Shown: positions 1 through 8,812, counted from the stretch's first letter. The stretch: DNA of 44,179 nt from Paraburkholderia guartelaensis (GCF_004353905.1 NZ_SMOD01000055.1:1-44179), one strand, 5' to 3'. Numbers and translations are program-made. The notes: generated by a model from the letters alone, not told the origin.

Positions 1-228
1 CGCAAAGTGATCTACACGACCAACGCCATTGAAAGCGTGAACGCCCAGCTACGCAAGATCGTCAAGACGCGTGGGCACTTCCCCACGGACGAGGCCGCGA
101 CCAAACTGCTGTGGCTGGCCTTGCGCAATATCACGGCTGACTGGAGCCGTGCCGCACATGACTGGAAAGCCGCGATGAACCAGTTCGCGATCCTCTACGA
201 GGATCGCTTCACCAGGAATCATTTGTAG
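1..228 (+). CDS. IS256-family transposase, C-terminal part (5' end outside window)
   Basis: The reading frame is open from the first base and ends at TAG 226-228, so only the last 75 residues of a mutator-type (IS256) transposase are present. The segment YTTNAIESVN followed by a basic LRKIVKTRG stretch matches the family's conserved region that carries the catalytic glutamate of the DDE triad; this assignment is from knowledge of the family. The C-terminal WSRAAHDWKAAMNQFAILYEDR tail is also typical, so the 3' end is intact. The gene is cut only by the window edge, so whether the element is complete cannot be judged. Confidence 0.9.
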   Translation, partial: RKVIYTTNAIESVNAQLRKIVKTRGHFPTDEAATKLLWLALRNITADWSRAAHDWKAAMNQFAILYEDRFTRNHL

Positions 229-242
229 AATGCAATTGATGA

Positions 243-263
243 CCTGCCAGACGGCAGGTTTTT
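243..263 (+). terminator. Rho-independent terminator after the IS256 transposase
   Basis: CCTGCC (243-248), a four-base loop AGAC and GGCAGG (253-258) form a perfect 6-bp stem followed by five T residues (259-263). It lies 15 bases after the transposase stop. Confidence 0.75.
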
Positions 264-345
264 ATCTGCCTTGCACACAAAAATTCAGACACTTCCCCCG
301 TGGCCGGATTCGCATCGATTTCCGCTCCCCGCCGCTCACGACAAG

Positions 346-440
346 TTCGGACTTGAAGTCGTAACTGGCCAATCTCGGTGCATTCTCGAGCGAAAGTCTA
401 GACTTGCCGCCCTGCCCGGGACTTGCTGGCAGTCTTTATT
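346..440 (+). repeat. Short GACTTG-containing repeats beyond the last tniQ gene
   Basis: ACTTG preceded by GG or AG occurs at 351-355, 402-406 and 421-425, as GGACTTGAAG, AGACTTGCCG and GGACTTGCTG. They lie between the IS256 end and the last tniQ stop, so they could be protein-binding sites such as TnsB sites or a degenerate transposon end. The matches are short and may be chance. Confidence 0.25.
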
Positions 441-1728
441 TAGGGACAGTCTGAGTCTCAAGATCCCGGCTCCGCGTTCGCGCCTTATGTAACACGTGGC
501 CTACTGCCGATTCGCCAATCCCAAACATTGCACCAATCTGACGGTATGACATACCATTGCTGTGAAGTTCGAAAATGCGCTTTATCCACTCTTCAGACCG
601 GCCGTTCAACCGGCTGGTCAACTTGACGTCAGCTGGCTTTCGGTTCTCCCAACGAGAGAACGTAAAGCGAACCCCACACGCGCACGTTGCCTCGTAACGA
701 CCGTAGCTTTTCCTACCAACGACTACCGAATGGTTGGTGCGGGTCGCCTCCGCACTATATATGCAATCGACCGAAGGGCGCACGCCCATCGGGAGGTCGA
801 TCACCGTAGAGCCTGAGTCCAGACTAAAAACCGACATTGCATTGCACGCAGACGCATACAACACCATACGTAGCGAACTCATCTGCCCCCTAATCAAAGA
901 TTGTTCTAGTAACGCAAACTCTCCCGACTTGACTGCCCTCCCTTCACGCCGAGATGTCACCCATCGGAGATAGCTAGTCCCATAATGGGACACAATTGCG
1001 CTGATGAATGCCCGGTTACTCGACAAAAGGATCCTGCCCAGAGACTTATCTTTGATAAAACTAAAAAGTTGATGTTTGAATAGCTCAGGATTGATCACAA
1101 CACGATTCGATAAAAGCCATTGAGACAACAACGACACTTTGAGGCAAGCTTCGAAATTCGAGCTCGACAGCTTCAACCCGATACGTTCAGCGTCAAATGA
1201 TCTGAAATCCGCTGCGTCGATGAATCCACGTTTGTACGCCGTCCCCGTCAAAACAGCGTACAACAGTTCGTGATGCCACGGACAAATGCACACACCCGGC
1301 AATTGATGAACTCTCCGCCAATGAATTGGGAGATCATTTCGTCGGTCCAACTGGAAACACGAATTGCAAAACCTTCGTTGACTAGAATTTGGTCCAAATC
1401 GGACACGACCCAGGTAGCTTGCGTCGGTAGGTTGTCGCCGAGACGAAATCGCCTCCAGAATTTGCATTGGTGTTTTGTCGACTGCCAAAGCAGCAAAATA
1501 TGGATACCCCGTCATACGTTCGGCGATGTCTTTTGCTGTCAATCCCCAGCAAACGCGAGTCGCCTCTTCCACACGATTAAGATTGAATGGCATTTTTCCG
1601 TAGGGCATTTGGTACCCGAAAACATGCTCCAATACGGCTGGCAATAGTGTTCTAGGTGTCTTCAGATAGCGAGCCACAATCCCGAAAAGAGGCTCCTCAT
1701 CAAGCTGATCGGGAAGAAAAATTGTCAT
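436..1728 (-). CDS. tniQ: TniQ/TnsD-family target-selection protein (second copy)
   Basis: A 430-residue protein of the TniQ family, which recruits the TnsC ATPase to a chosen target in Tn7-like transposition. The N terminus LDEEPLFGIVARYLK is the usual TniQ opening. The zinc finger is visible as CNSC (about residues 118-121), then WRRVHQLPGV and CPWHHELL, the family hallmark. A CACG element near residue 360 may be a second zinc knuckle. A C-terminal helix-turn-helix-like stretch (MSYRQIGAMFGIGESAV) could read the attachment DNA. It lies 10 bp downstream of another TniQ gene and is similar to it throughout, so the two look like a duplication that diverged. Which copy reads which target cannot be told from sequence. 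Confidence 0.88.
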   Translation of the reverse strand: MTIFLPDQLDEEPLFGIVARYLKTPRTLLPAVLEHVFGYQMPYGKMPFNLNRVEEATRVCWGLTAKDIAERMTGYPYFAALAVDKTPMQILEAISSRRQPTDASYLGRVRFGPNSSQRRFCNSCFQLDRRNDLPIHWRRVHQLPGVCICPWHHELLYAVLTGTAYKRGFIDAADFRSFDAERIGLKLSSSNFEACLKVSLLSQWLLSNRVVINPELFKHQLFSFIKDKSLGRILLSSNRAFISAIVSHYGTSYLRWVTSRREGRAVKSGEFALLEQSLIRGQMSSLRMVLYASACNAMSVFSLDSGSTVIDLPMGVRPSVDCIYSAEATRTNHSVVVGRKSYGRYEATCACGVRFTFSRWENRKPADVKLTSRLNGRSEEWIKRIFELHSNGMSYRQIGAMFGIGESAVGHVLHKARTRSRDLETQTVPK

Positions 1729-1738
1729 CGTTGTGCCA

Positions 1739-3103
1739 TCATCGCTTGAGATTGCGTCGTATACGTGATTTTTCTATTTCTTCCGGCACGTACCGACGGG
1801 TTCGCCGATAGAGTCCGTCACACTGTTTCTGTACGGTGCTGACCGAACCTAAAATGGACACGTGGGTCCGCCAGTCTAGCGCAACATTTCTGGCGAAATC
1901 GCTGAGCGTTCTTTGAACGTAAGCCTGGTCTTTATGGACGAATCTACGGGCGGTCGTCTCCGATACGCCCAGCCTCCCGGCGATATCCGCTGTCGATAAG
2001 CCTTGCCAGTGCAACGTCTGCGCCTCGCAAGCGTATGGCTCCCCATACACCGAAACTGTGGTTCTGGTCGGCGCCTCACCTCGCGTGCCAACAAAAGCCA
2101 TACCGCATTGGCACTGGCAAAAATATTTCCCGCCACTCCGAATTCGGACCTCTACACGGTGTCCGGGACCGTGCGCTGCAAACCTGCTTGGACAGGTGGG
2201 CCAAGACTCGGACACGTTCTGAATTTTGTTTTCAAAAAAAACGTATAGCAACACTTGTGGCAAGGCCATCGCCGATGTTTGTGCACCTGTCACGCGTCCG
2301 ACAATCCAGTTTTGCCTACTCACTGGTAACAACTCGCAATGGGACAGGTATTCGGCACCGTAGAAGTCGACGAGATCCTTGGCGACCTTAGCTGACTCAA
2401 GGGTGTTTCTCCCCCTTTGGTAACCGGCAAGGCGCGCGCCCTCAAGCCACGATTGATAGGGAAGATTCCTAAAAGACAGGGCCGAGTCTTGAAGAATGCG
2501 CTGCGATATCGTTGCGACGGCAACTATACCGGGGCGGTGCGTCCGAGATGAAACGAACGACGTTGCGACGCCATTCGAAAAATCTTCTGGTATCGGCCAC
2601 GCCCGACTTGGGCAAGCGATTTGGGGGAACTCCCGAAGATACCCGCCGTGCGTCGGACAAATTACCACGCCAGGAAGTTGATGCACACGTCGCCATGTCA
2701 ATGGTAACCCGCATCCCTTATCGGTTTCAAGACAGTCTCTGCACATACGGATCACACGAGGGCGTTGAATCAACTTCAGGAGGTCGCCACGCAAAATCCT
2801 GCTAGAACGCCTCAGTACTTCCGCTTGCAGTCGATAACGCAAGTCTGGGGCACAAAAGCTCGCATAATAAGGGAACAGAGTGAGCTTTTCGGCAATCTGC
2901 GAGCCGGTCAATCCAAACGACGTCGACGTCTGATGGGCCACTTCGTCGAGGTTATACGCTAGGCCAGTATTTAGTGGCGCGAGGTAGCCAAAAAGGCCGC
3001 TGATAAACGAACGCCAGTCGTGCACGAACATCTGTTTTCCATAGCGTGCCACAACACCAAACAAAGGCTCATCGGCTTCTGCGCTATCGAGGAATACGCT
3101 CAT
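1739..3103 (-). CDS. tniQ: TniQ/TnsD-family target-selection protein (first copy)
   Basis: A 454-residue TniQ/TnsD-type protein. The ATG at 3101-3103 is chosen because it follows the tnsC stop by one base (TGA A ATG) and gives the family's start MSVFLDSAEADEPLFGVVARY; a longer in-frame extension to 3247 overlaps tnsC and is basic, low-complexity shadow sequence. The zinc finger is CRDC, then WRRVHQLPGV and CPTHGGYL. A later CQCG pair and a C-terminal helix-turn-helix-like segment (LSTADIAGRLGVSETTARRF) mirror the second copy. In known systems such proteins bind the attachment site and TnsC. Translational coupling to tnsC is likely. Confidence 0.88.
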   Translation of the reverse strand: MSVFLDSAEADEPLFGVVARYGKQMFVHDWRSFISGLFGYLAPLNTGLAYNLDEVAHQTSTSFGLTGSQIAEKLTLFPYYASFCAPDLRYRLQAEVLRRSSRILRGDLLKLIQRPRVIRMCRDCLETDKGCGLPLTWRRVHQLPGVVICPTHGGYLREFPQIACPSRAWPIPEDFSNGVATSFVSSRTHRPGIVAVATISQRILQDSALSFRNLPYQSWLEGARLAGYQRGRNTLESAKVAKDLVDFYGAEYLSHCELLPVSRQNWIVGRVTGAQTSAMALPQVLLYVFFENKIQNVSESWPTCPSRFAAHGPGHRVEVRIRSGGKYFCQCQCGMAFVGTRGEAPTRTTVSVYGEPYACEAQTLHWQGLSTADIAGRLGVSETTARRFVHKDQAYVQRTLSDFARNVALDWRTHVSILGSVSTVQKQCDGLYRRTRRYVPEEIEKSRIRRNLKR

Positions 3104-3104
3104 T

Positions 3105-4781
3105 TCAGCGACCGGATTTCTGGCGTGGCTTCTTGCGCCCGCGAGCACCATCTGATTGCGCGTCCGAGCGCCGCGATGGGTTCGGACGCGCACCCGACGA
3201 TGACTTCTGGTGCTCATCGTCGGGCTGCGTCCGCAGCGCTTCGTCAACTCCCTTCTCCATCAAAAAAATCGCACGCCGTACGGTAGCGTTCGCGTCCAGA
3301 TTTGGATTCTCAGCGATTACCGTCTCGGCCAGACGCTCGGCATCAATTCGTCTTACCCCGAGGTCAATCAGATATGTGACCGTGCCAATGAACTTCTCTA
3401 CGCGAATCTGGGATTCTTCGATTGCGCGACGTTGCTCACTATCGACAGGCATCGATTCCAAGTAAGCGCCAACAGCGTCTTCTGCTGCGCCTGTAAGTTC
3501 TGCGATCTTCCTGTAGTCTGATTTCGCAATAGCCTCAAGCATCCCTTCAACCAGCCCAAGTCCCCTGTCTGCTGCCGTATCAAGGAGTTCGACAGTCACT
3601 TCTCCAAGTGCAATCCCTTCTACGCCCTTGGCATCTTCGATGAAAATTCCTTCGTATTGAGTCAGCTTCCAGACGAGTTTGGCGATCGCCGGCATTCCCG
3701 CAGAGCGCCGTAGTAACTGCTTTCTGACACCCTCCTTATCCTTACACGCACGGCGCTGGAAATCTTGCTCCATGATTGCATCAGACACACTCTTCCAGTC
3801 AGGCCCATCCCTGAGCGGAGCCAGCTTCGCCACGCCTGCACTACCCACCCGACGTCGCGTCTGGAATCGCTTCAGCTCCTTTTCGACCTCCGGGGAACCA
3901 ATAACAACGAAGTTGCAACAACTCGCGTTAAAAATATTTGTCAGGAAATCAATCAAATCTGTGCGATTTGCACTTTTCAAGGAATTATGTATTTCATCAA
4001 TCACTAGAATTCCTGTGTAATGAATGCTCAACACCATAATTACTTTCTCTACAAGCATAGAGGAAACGGCTTGATCCCCGACTTCTGCTACGTACCTTGT
4101 CCCAATATACAAATCGAACCAACCCAATATGCCGAGCAACAAACTCCTGACACTACCATTGTGCGGGCAGGTAACAAATACCCAAACAGCCTGCTGAACG
4201 CCTAACCATTCGCCCTTATAACTCTTGTGCGTTATGATCATTGGCAACGTGCTCAAGACCATCTTGACTGCAGTGGTCTTCCCCACGCCTGAAATCGCGA
4301 GAACCGGCATGCATTCCGAATGGGAACTGCGTGGTGCAGAAAATACCTTGTACCTACCCCTCTGGATACTCGCGTAGGTAGACTGCATTATCCGTTTAAT
4401 GGTCTCTGTCGTCTGAAAATGAACGTATCGGGAACGTAGTGCGATATGAAACCAGTCAACGAGTTGAATATGGATGGGGAGCAGCACCCAGACCCGGTCG
4501 ATTCGCGCAAGCGCCAGCAAGCGCATCTCCTTTCTCCATGAGCGAGATTGCGCAGTGAAGCCGAGTTTGAATCCTTTGGTCATGCTATCCAGAATTTCTT
4601 GACGCCTGAATTCCGGTAACGCCAGGATGAGTGGGTTGTCCGCGTATTCTTGAAGTTCGGTATTGGACGGACGATAGATTGCCTCGATCGCCATATCACA
4701 CCGTCCGAGGATCGGATCGCCCGGAACATTCAATGGAATTTCTTGTAGGTCTAACTGTTTTTTAGAGCGTGGTGATCCCAT
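3105..4781 (-). CDS. tnsC: TnsC-like AAA+ ATPase, transposition regulator
   Basis: A 558-residue P-loop ATPase. Walker A is SGVGKTT (about residues 164-170) and Walker B is ILVIDE (about 258-263) followed by IHN, as in TnsC/TniB. The family polymerises on target DNA and links TniQ to the TnsB transposase. The C-terminal 180 residues end in a basic tail rich in Lys, Arg and Ser. The ATG at 4779-4781 (MGSPRSKK) is preferred because it follows the tnsB stop by one base (TGA C ATG); 13 more codons are open upstream inside tnsB. The stop overlaps the tniQ start region in the same 1-bp-gap arrangement, so the operon is tightly coupled. Confidence 0.9.
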   Translation of the reverse strand: MGSPRSKKQLDLQEIPLNVPGDPILGRCDMAIEAIYRPSNTELQEYADNPLILALPEFRRQEILDSMTKGFKLGFTAQSRSWRKEMRLLALARIDRVWVLLPIHIQLVDWFHIALRSRYVHFQTTETIKRIMQSTYASIQRGRYKVFSAPRSSHSECMPVLAISGVGKTTAVKMVLSTLPMIITHKSYKGEWLGVQQAVWVFVTCPHNGSVRSLLLGILGWFDLYIGTRYVAEVGDQAVSSMLVEKVIMVLSIHYTGILVIDEIHNSLKSANRTDLIDFLTNIFNASCCNFVVIGSPEVEKELKRFQTRRRVGSAGVAKLAPLRDGPDWKSVSDAIMEQDFQRRACKDKEGVRKQLLRRSAGMPAIAKLVWKLTQYEGIFIEDAKGVEGIALGEVTVELLDTAADRGLGLVEGMLEAIAKSDYRKIAELTGAAEDAVGAYLESMPVDSEQRRAIEESQIRVEKFIGTVTYLIDLGVRRIDAERLAETVIAENPNLDANATVRRAIFLMEKGVDEALRTQPDDEHQKSSSGARPNPSRRSDAQSDGARGRKKPRQKSGR

Positions 4782-4782
4782 G

Positions 4783-7197
4783 TCAGATTCTCCGCTTATT
4801 GACGCGGCCAGTTGGAGCACGCATCAGCAAATCCGCCACTACGCTGCTCCGAGCCGCCTTCGTTGCATCCGCAAAGGCCGATGTTTCAGATCGTTGTCCA
4901 TTGGAAAGCGAAGGGGTAGACGAGGTCTTCGTTGTTCCGGCTGAGTCCCGAGCGGAGCGTTCAATTTCCTGCTCGTCCCGCCTCGTAGCTCGCATGTGTT
5001 TGGTATCGGGTGCGACCTTCCCCGCTGCTGCAAGCGCGGCCTCCCGTCTCTCGGCTGATGCGTGCATGCTTTCGTGGGAATTAAGCGCTTGAGCCATCCT
5101 CAACCCCTCGTTTTTTTGCATCTCGGTTCTTCCGTTCGCCCGCTTTAGCCTTTGATATTGCTCAATCTCGGGAAGCGACGCCTCATATGCATGTGCGAGA
5201 GGGGATTTCCCGGGGTGTGCATACACCGGGTTATCATCGGCTCCGGACAAGGTAATTCTCGACAGATCGTCAGGGTTGCAGCGGACGATGATGTCCTGGT
5301 TTCCACCTGGCACACGCCCTCCACCAGAACCGAGTGGACGTTGGGCTATGTAGGTCAGTTTTCGAATGGTCAACGTTCCCCCTGTTACCGGCGTAGCCTC
5401 TACATCCGGGAGAACAGTGTGCTCAACATCGTCGACCTCGCATGCGGCAAGCACCGCATTTCCGTGACTGACACCCCAGTTCCAAAGATTGAGCGGCGTA
5501 TTGGCGTCGCCCACTCCGACCATATCTGCTGGCGCATCAAGATCGTTTCCGATCGGAGTGCGGTGATACAGATGTATTGCGCGCAGCAGTTCAAGCATGA
5601 ATTCCGCCCGGGTCCACAATGCGTCCTTCGCAGGGTCGTAACCACGCTGCTTCTCTTTTTCGACAATGCCGTATCCGTTCCGCTGAGCGATGACAGGTAT
5701 CAGACCAAAACGACGTTCGATGATCCCTCGCCAGAACGGCTCCAGGGGTGCGCTATTGTCAACGCCAACCCCAAATCGTGCCCCTATCCTTCTCCAAGGA
5801 ACGGATTGTCTATACTCGCAACCGCGATCAACGTGAAAGCGACCTGGCATATGCCGGCAGGGCCAGTCCTCCGTCGTTATCGTAAATCCGTACTTGGCGC
5901 AGAACTCCGCTTTCGGACTGGCCATGTTGATCAGCGCGAGTGCGGCTCCTTCGAACGACGGTGGCCGGAAACTGACATGGATTCCAACGATCATCCTCGA
6001 CCAGACATCGATGACAAAATAAACGGTGGGGCGGCCAGCGACCAGCATCCGGGACAATGTCGACAGCAAATAGACGTCGGCAACGGTTGCATCCACCATG
6101 AATACATGCCCAGGTCCCGCGCAATGCTGCACAGCATGTCCCGTCTTACGCCGACGCTTCCCACTTGTGGCCTGTCCGCATCCGGGGTCGAAGGCTTGAC
6201 GCCTGCGCTCTGCGGCCAAAAAATGCTTAAACTGGTCGTCGGTGATCGCGTCGTCCTGCCGACACTCGACGTTGATCACTTCACCGCGTTCATTTCGTAT
6301 TACTTTTTCGCAACGGAGTAGATAATTGGCTCTGAGAACGACGTCCCGTAAAGTCGGCCTCGAGCGTTTTCTCCTTGCTCCCCGCTTGCTCCGTCCTCCC
6401 TTTCGGCCAGATTGCCCCCGTTTGTCGCTGCTCCGATTTTTCCTGCTCGCCGGCGGTTTGCTGGTATCAAGCGATCCGAGGTCTTTAGGCAGATTTTTGT
6501 CCCAAAGCGCCTCATTGTTTGTCTCCAACCAGTCCATCATCCGCCGCATGAGCCGGTCACGTCGCAGGGATGGCGGAATGGTTTTCGGACGGGGGTCTCT
6601 GGAGCGACGGCCCGGGACCTTTTTGTACACACGTTCCCGACGCGTGGTAAGACGACCACTTCTTGGATAGTCGCTGGAGACTGCTGCGTCCGACATGCCG
6701 CGCTGCAGCCACCGGCGGAAAGCGTCATAAACCGCCTTCCGTCCAACGTGCTCTTCCTTGGCTCTGGCAGCGAAGCCCGAAGAACGCGATGAACCGCCTT
6801 CAAGATATGCGATGAATCGTTCTATATCCTCCGGCGTCTTTCTTCTCACCAGTGGCGCAAGAAGTTTTGCGGTTCCTTCCGATTTTTTCACATGGCCCGG
6901 GGTTGACCGCTTCTCCCTATTTTTTTGAAGCCATGGATCTTCCACCAGCTGATAGCCACCTGTCGCGGTCGCATTCGCTCCAGCCAGACGGGCGAACTCC
7001 TCAGTCTGGTAAGAGACGATGCATATTCTCGATCCATCTGTCCGCGCGAGGTAGGTCTTCGGCTGACTGTACCCCGTCATTACAACGCGATACAGTCGAT
7101 CTTCTTTAAGGTTCAGGTACACCTGATTGTTATAGACCTGAACCAGTGCTCTCACTTTCGACGGCATGTCCGCGTCCAGTATTCGCTTATGGAGCAA
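4783..7197 (-). CDS. tnsB: TnsB-like DDE transposase (Mu transposase core)
   Basis: An 804-residue rve/Mu-type transposase that joins transposon 3' ends to target DNA. Counting from TTG 7197, the DDE triad is visible as FMVDAT (D369), FHVDRG (D457) and GIIERRFG (E494). Residues 100-310 are basic with helix-turn-helix-like segments, as expected for the end-binding part, and a Mu C-terminal beta-barrel-like region follows residue 600. The tail is Ala/Arg/Glu-rich. No ATG lies upstream before an in-frame stop at 7207-7209; the choices are TTG 7197 or ATG 7167 (MPSKVRALVQ), and neither has a convincing Shine-Dalgarno. It is longer than E. coli TnsB (about 700 residues). Confidence 0.9.
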   Translation of the reverse strand: MLHKRILDADMPSKVRALVQVYNNQVYLNLKEDRLYRVVMTGYSQPKTYLARTDGSRICIVSYQTEEFARLAGANATATGGYQLVEDPWLQKNREKRSTPGHVKKSEGTAKLLAPLVRRKTPEDIERFIAYLEGGSSRSSGFAARAKEEHVGRKAVYDAFRRWLQRGMSDAAVSSDYPRSGRLTTRRERVYKKVPGRRSRDPRPKTIPPSLRRDRLMRRMMDWLETNNEALWDKNLPKDLGSLDTSKPPASRKNRSSDKRGQSGRKGGRSKRGARRKRSRPTLRDVVLRANYLLRCEKVIRNERGEVINVECRQDDAITDDQFKHFLAAERRRQAFDPGCGQATSGKRRRKTGHAVQHCAGPGHVFMVDATVADVYLLSTLSRMLVAGRPTVYFVIDVWSRMIVGIHVSFRPPSFEGAALALINMASPKAEFCAKYGFTITTEDWPCRHMPGRFHVDRGCEYRQSVPWRRIGARFGVGVDNSAPLEPFWRGIIERRFGLIPVIAQRNGYGIVEKEKQRGYDPAKDALWTRAEFMLELLRAIHLYHRTPIGNDLDAPADMVGVGDANTPLNLWNWGVSHGNAVLAACEVDDVEHTVLPDVEATPVTGGTLTIRKLTYIAQRPLGSGGGRVPGGNQDIIVRCNPDDLSRITLSGADDNPVYAHPGKSPLAHAYEASLPEIEQYQRLKRANGRTEMQKNEGLRMAQALNSHESMHASAERREAALAAAGKVAPDTKHMRATRRDEQEIERSARDSAGTTKTSSTPSLSNGQRSETSAFADATKAARSSVVADLLMRAPTGRVNKRRI

Positions 7198-7279
7198 TGA
7201 TATGACTCAGTCTCACGCGTCGCTCCCAGGTCATTCTTCATCGGCCTGCATCGACAGACGAAGCGTAGCCGGGTTTCGA

Positions 7280-8101
7280 TCATCGGGGCGCCTGAAGTGG
7301 AACGACTTGTGAGTCAACAATCCGAAGCGAGGATACCGGCTCATGATCGAAGTTTCCACAGTCGAGGTTAAAGCGGATATGCCTGGCAGCAAGCAGGAGG
7401 TGGTAAGCATTAAGTCCAAAGTGAAAAGGTTGCTGTCGCCGACGCATCACGTGAGCACACACCTCACTTACCGTTGCATCGGTGTCCCAGCTCAAAGCGT
7501 CAAGAATTGTTTGTTGAATATTCGGATCCATCGCCCCTTCGCCCGCACGATCGGGCCGCAATGCGATCAGGTACAGACGGTCAAGATTGAGCGCCCAGTT
7601 TTCATTCATTCCGTCGTTCAGTACGAGTGACCAGGGGATGCCCTGTCTGATCCAGTATTGTTCGACGATCCTGAGTTCGTTGGTCATGGCAGGGGGTTCG
7701 TCGCGTCGACGTCTGACCGATTTCGCCACGAAACACAGTTTTCCCTCCAGGCGCTTTGAGACGAGAAAATCGGTGTAGAGGATTGCCTCACTGCCATCGT
7801 CGTATCGCGGATGCGGTATATGCATCGCGCCCGCTATGCGAAGCGTCAGCTCAGGGTCACATACATAGGATTCGCGAATATCAACCGTGTCGTCCTGGTA
7901 GGTTTCCCAAAGAAATTCGGCGTACCGGCTGTCATTCGCAATATGGGCTTCCCGTCCCATAAACGGTATCCGATGGACACGCTTCGCCCACCTGTCGCCC
8001 CACACTGTCTTGCCTGGAACGTAGGCCTGCCCAGTTCCGGTCCCAAGTCCCTTCTGGCGAATTTTCACAAGGCGCTTCTGGCGTGTCGTGAGATCAGACA
8101 T
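7280..8101 (-). CDS. tnsA: TnsA-like endonuclease
   Basis: A 273-residue protein matching TnsA, the restriction-like nuclease that cuts transposon 5' ends so that transposition is cut-and-paste. The N-terminal core shows SRYAEFLWETY (putative catalytic Glu), VDIRESY, then YTDFLV (catalytic Asp) and CFVAKSV (catalytic Lys). The position two before the Lys, often Gln or Glu in the fold, is Val here. A C-terminal TnsC-interacting winged-helix-like part follows (ALSWDTDATVSEVCAHV). ATG at 8099-8101 (MSDLTTRQKR) is chosen; a TTG at 8179 would add 26 residues. The gap to tnsB is 82 bp, the largest inside the operon. Confidence 0.85.
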   Translation of the reverse strand: MSDLTTRQKRLVKIRQKGLGTGTGQAYVPGKTVWGDRWAKRVHRIPFMGREAHIANDSRYAEFLWETYQDDTVDIRESYVCDPELTLRIAGAMHIPHPRYDDGSEAILYTDFLVSKRLEGKLCFVAKSVRRRRDEPPAMTNELRIVEQYWIRQGIPWSLVLNDGMNENWALNLDRLYLIALRPDRAGEGAMDPNIQQTILDALSWDTDATVSEVCAHVMRRRQQPFHFGLNAYHLLLAARHIRFNLDCGNFDHEPVSSLRIVDSQVVPLQAPR

Positions 8102-8190
8102 GGTATTCCAGACCGAGTGCGACGACTTGACAGACGCGCTTGGCGCGGGTCTCAGTGATTTGACGGGGCGACCCGGCAACCTTTTTCAGC

Positions 8191-8212
8191 TAACTGTAGC
8201 TCATGTCAGTTA
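8191..8212. promoter_or_regulatory. Inverted repeat upstream of tnsA
   Basis: TAACTG (8191-8196) and CAGTTA (8207-8212) form a 6-bp inverted repeat with a 10-base spacer, about 90 bases upstream of the tnsA ATG. It may be an operator of the tns operon or part of the end-binding array. No promoter hexamers were securely placed. Confidence 0.3.
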
Positions 8213-8732
8213 CGGGTCAAGCTGTCCCGCAGACACACTCCCAGGGCGTTCAGCGGTCGCGAATGCATCGTAAATAACAGGCCCTTATAAATATCCGTCG
8301 CGCTGCGAGCATCATCGGGAAGCAGCCTGGTTGCCATCTGGTTTCCTCATCTCATCGCTGGTCATTGCCAAACCAAACATTGATAAGGATATCGAATAAT
8401 GTTGAATATGAGTCGGAACGGATACTAGAAGAATCGAGATGTCATCACACAACACTGTAATAATCAGATCATTCCGTTCGCGAGTCGTTAAGTTTTCCTG
8501 ATATGACTTCTTTGTCTAATTGACGTCGTCGTAAAGCCGGCGACATGGTCGACCCCTACCCGCTCCCCAAGATTAAGAAATTCTATTCCCGGGGTTTGCA
8601 TCTCCGTCACGCGGCTTGCTGTGGTCCATGGCAAATCCGCCCCCGATAGCGGACAGGCTCAAGCGCCGACGCGTCAGACGCGATTTGGTGCCGCGATTCG
8701 CCTGATAATGAAACTTATCCAGCAGTCCCGAT
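8213..8732. other. Gene-free stretch with candidate right end of the Tn7-like element
   Basis: No credible gene was found in these 520 bases. Up to about 8545 the DNA is AT-rich like the tns block. The reverse strand from 8545 reads TGTCGCCGGCTTTACGACGA, which has the TGT start expected of Tn7-type ends. A related TTAACGAC (reverse strand) lies 45 bases further in, at 8483-8490. From 8546 onward the base composition resembles the recombinase module to the right. Only one end is visible, so no inverted partner could be matched. Confidence 0.3.
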
Positions 8733-8754
8733 CTTTTCCCTGACGCTTTTCCCT
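8733..8754 (+). repeat. Tandem direct repeat CTTTTCCCT
   Basis: CTTTTCCCT occurs at 8733-8741 and again at 8746-8754, 13 bp apart, just upstream of the 10-bp inverted repeat and the KfrA-like gene. The spacing resembles short iterons. It may be an accessory binding site for the neighbouring DNA-binding protein or recombinase. Confidence 0.45.
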
Positions 8755-8781
8755 TAAATACTGCAAAGTGCGCCATGAAAT

Positions 8782-8812
8782 CGGGAAATCCCGTCAACTC
8801 ACGGATTTCCCG
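8782..8812. repeat. Perfect 10-bp inverted repeat (possible recombination core or operator)
   Basis: CGGGAAATCC (8782-8791) and GGATTTCCCG (8803-8812) are exact inverted copies separated by 11 bases. This is the shape of a tyrosine-recombinase core (two arms of 9-13 bp around a short spacer) and equally of an autoregulatory operator. It lies 13 bases before ATG 8826 of the KfrA-like gene and 860 bp before the recombinase gene. Confidence 0.65.

Larger units (their letters stand above)
1..299 (+). mobile_element. IS256-family element, right portion
   Basis: The transposase stop is followed by about 70 bases ending in ACAAAAATTCAGACACTTCC (275-294), read as the inverted terminal repeat of an IS256-type element because the other strand reads GGAAGTGTCTGAATTTTTGT, the usual look of these ends. 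The exact boundary (about 299) is an estimate; the partner repeat and target duplication lie outside the window. Confidence 0.7.
300..8545 (-). mobile_element. Tn7-like transposon, transposition-gene end
   Basis: Five co-directional genes tnsA-tnsB-tnsC-tniQ-tniQ fill this block with almost no spacing (1-bp gaps at tnsB/tnsC and tnsC/tniQ, 10 bp between the tniQ genes). In Tn7 relatives the tns operon reads inward from the right end, with cargo beyond the last gene; here that puts the right end near 8545 and cargo left of the window. The block is visibly more AT-rich than the DNA to its right, which fits lateral transfer. The right boundary is a guess from a TGTCG end-like sequence; the left limit given is merely where the IS256 element stops. 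Confidence 0.7.

Noticed and set aside
5152..6321. Long plus-strand open frame (389 codons) opposite tnsB
   Set aside because: It is the antisense of a confident transposase gene with a visible DDE triad, has no recognisable domain and no ribosome-binding site.
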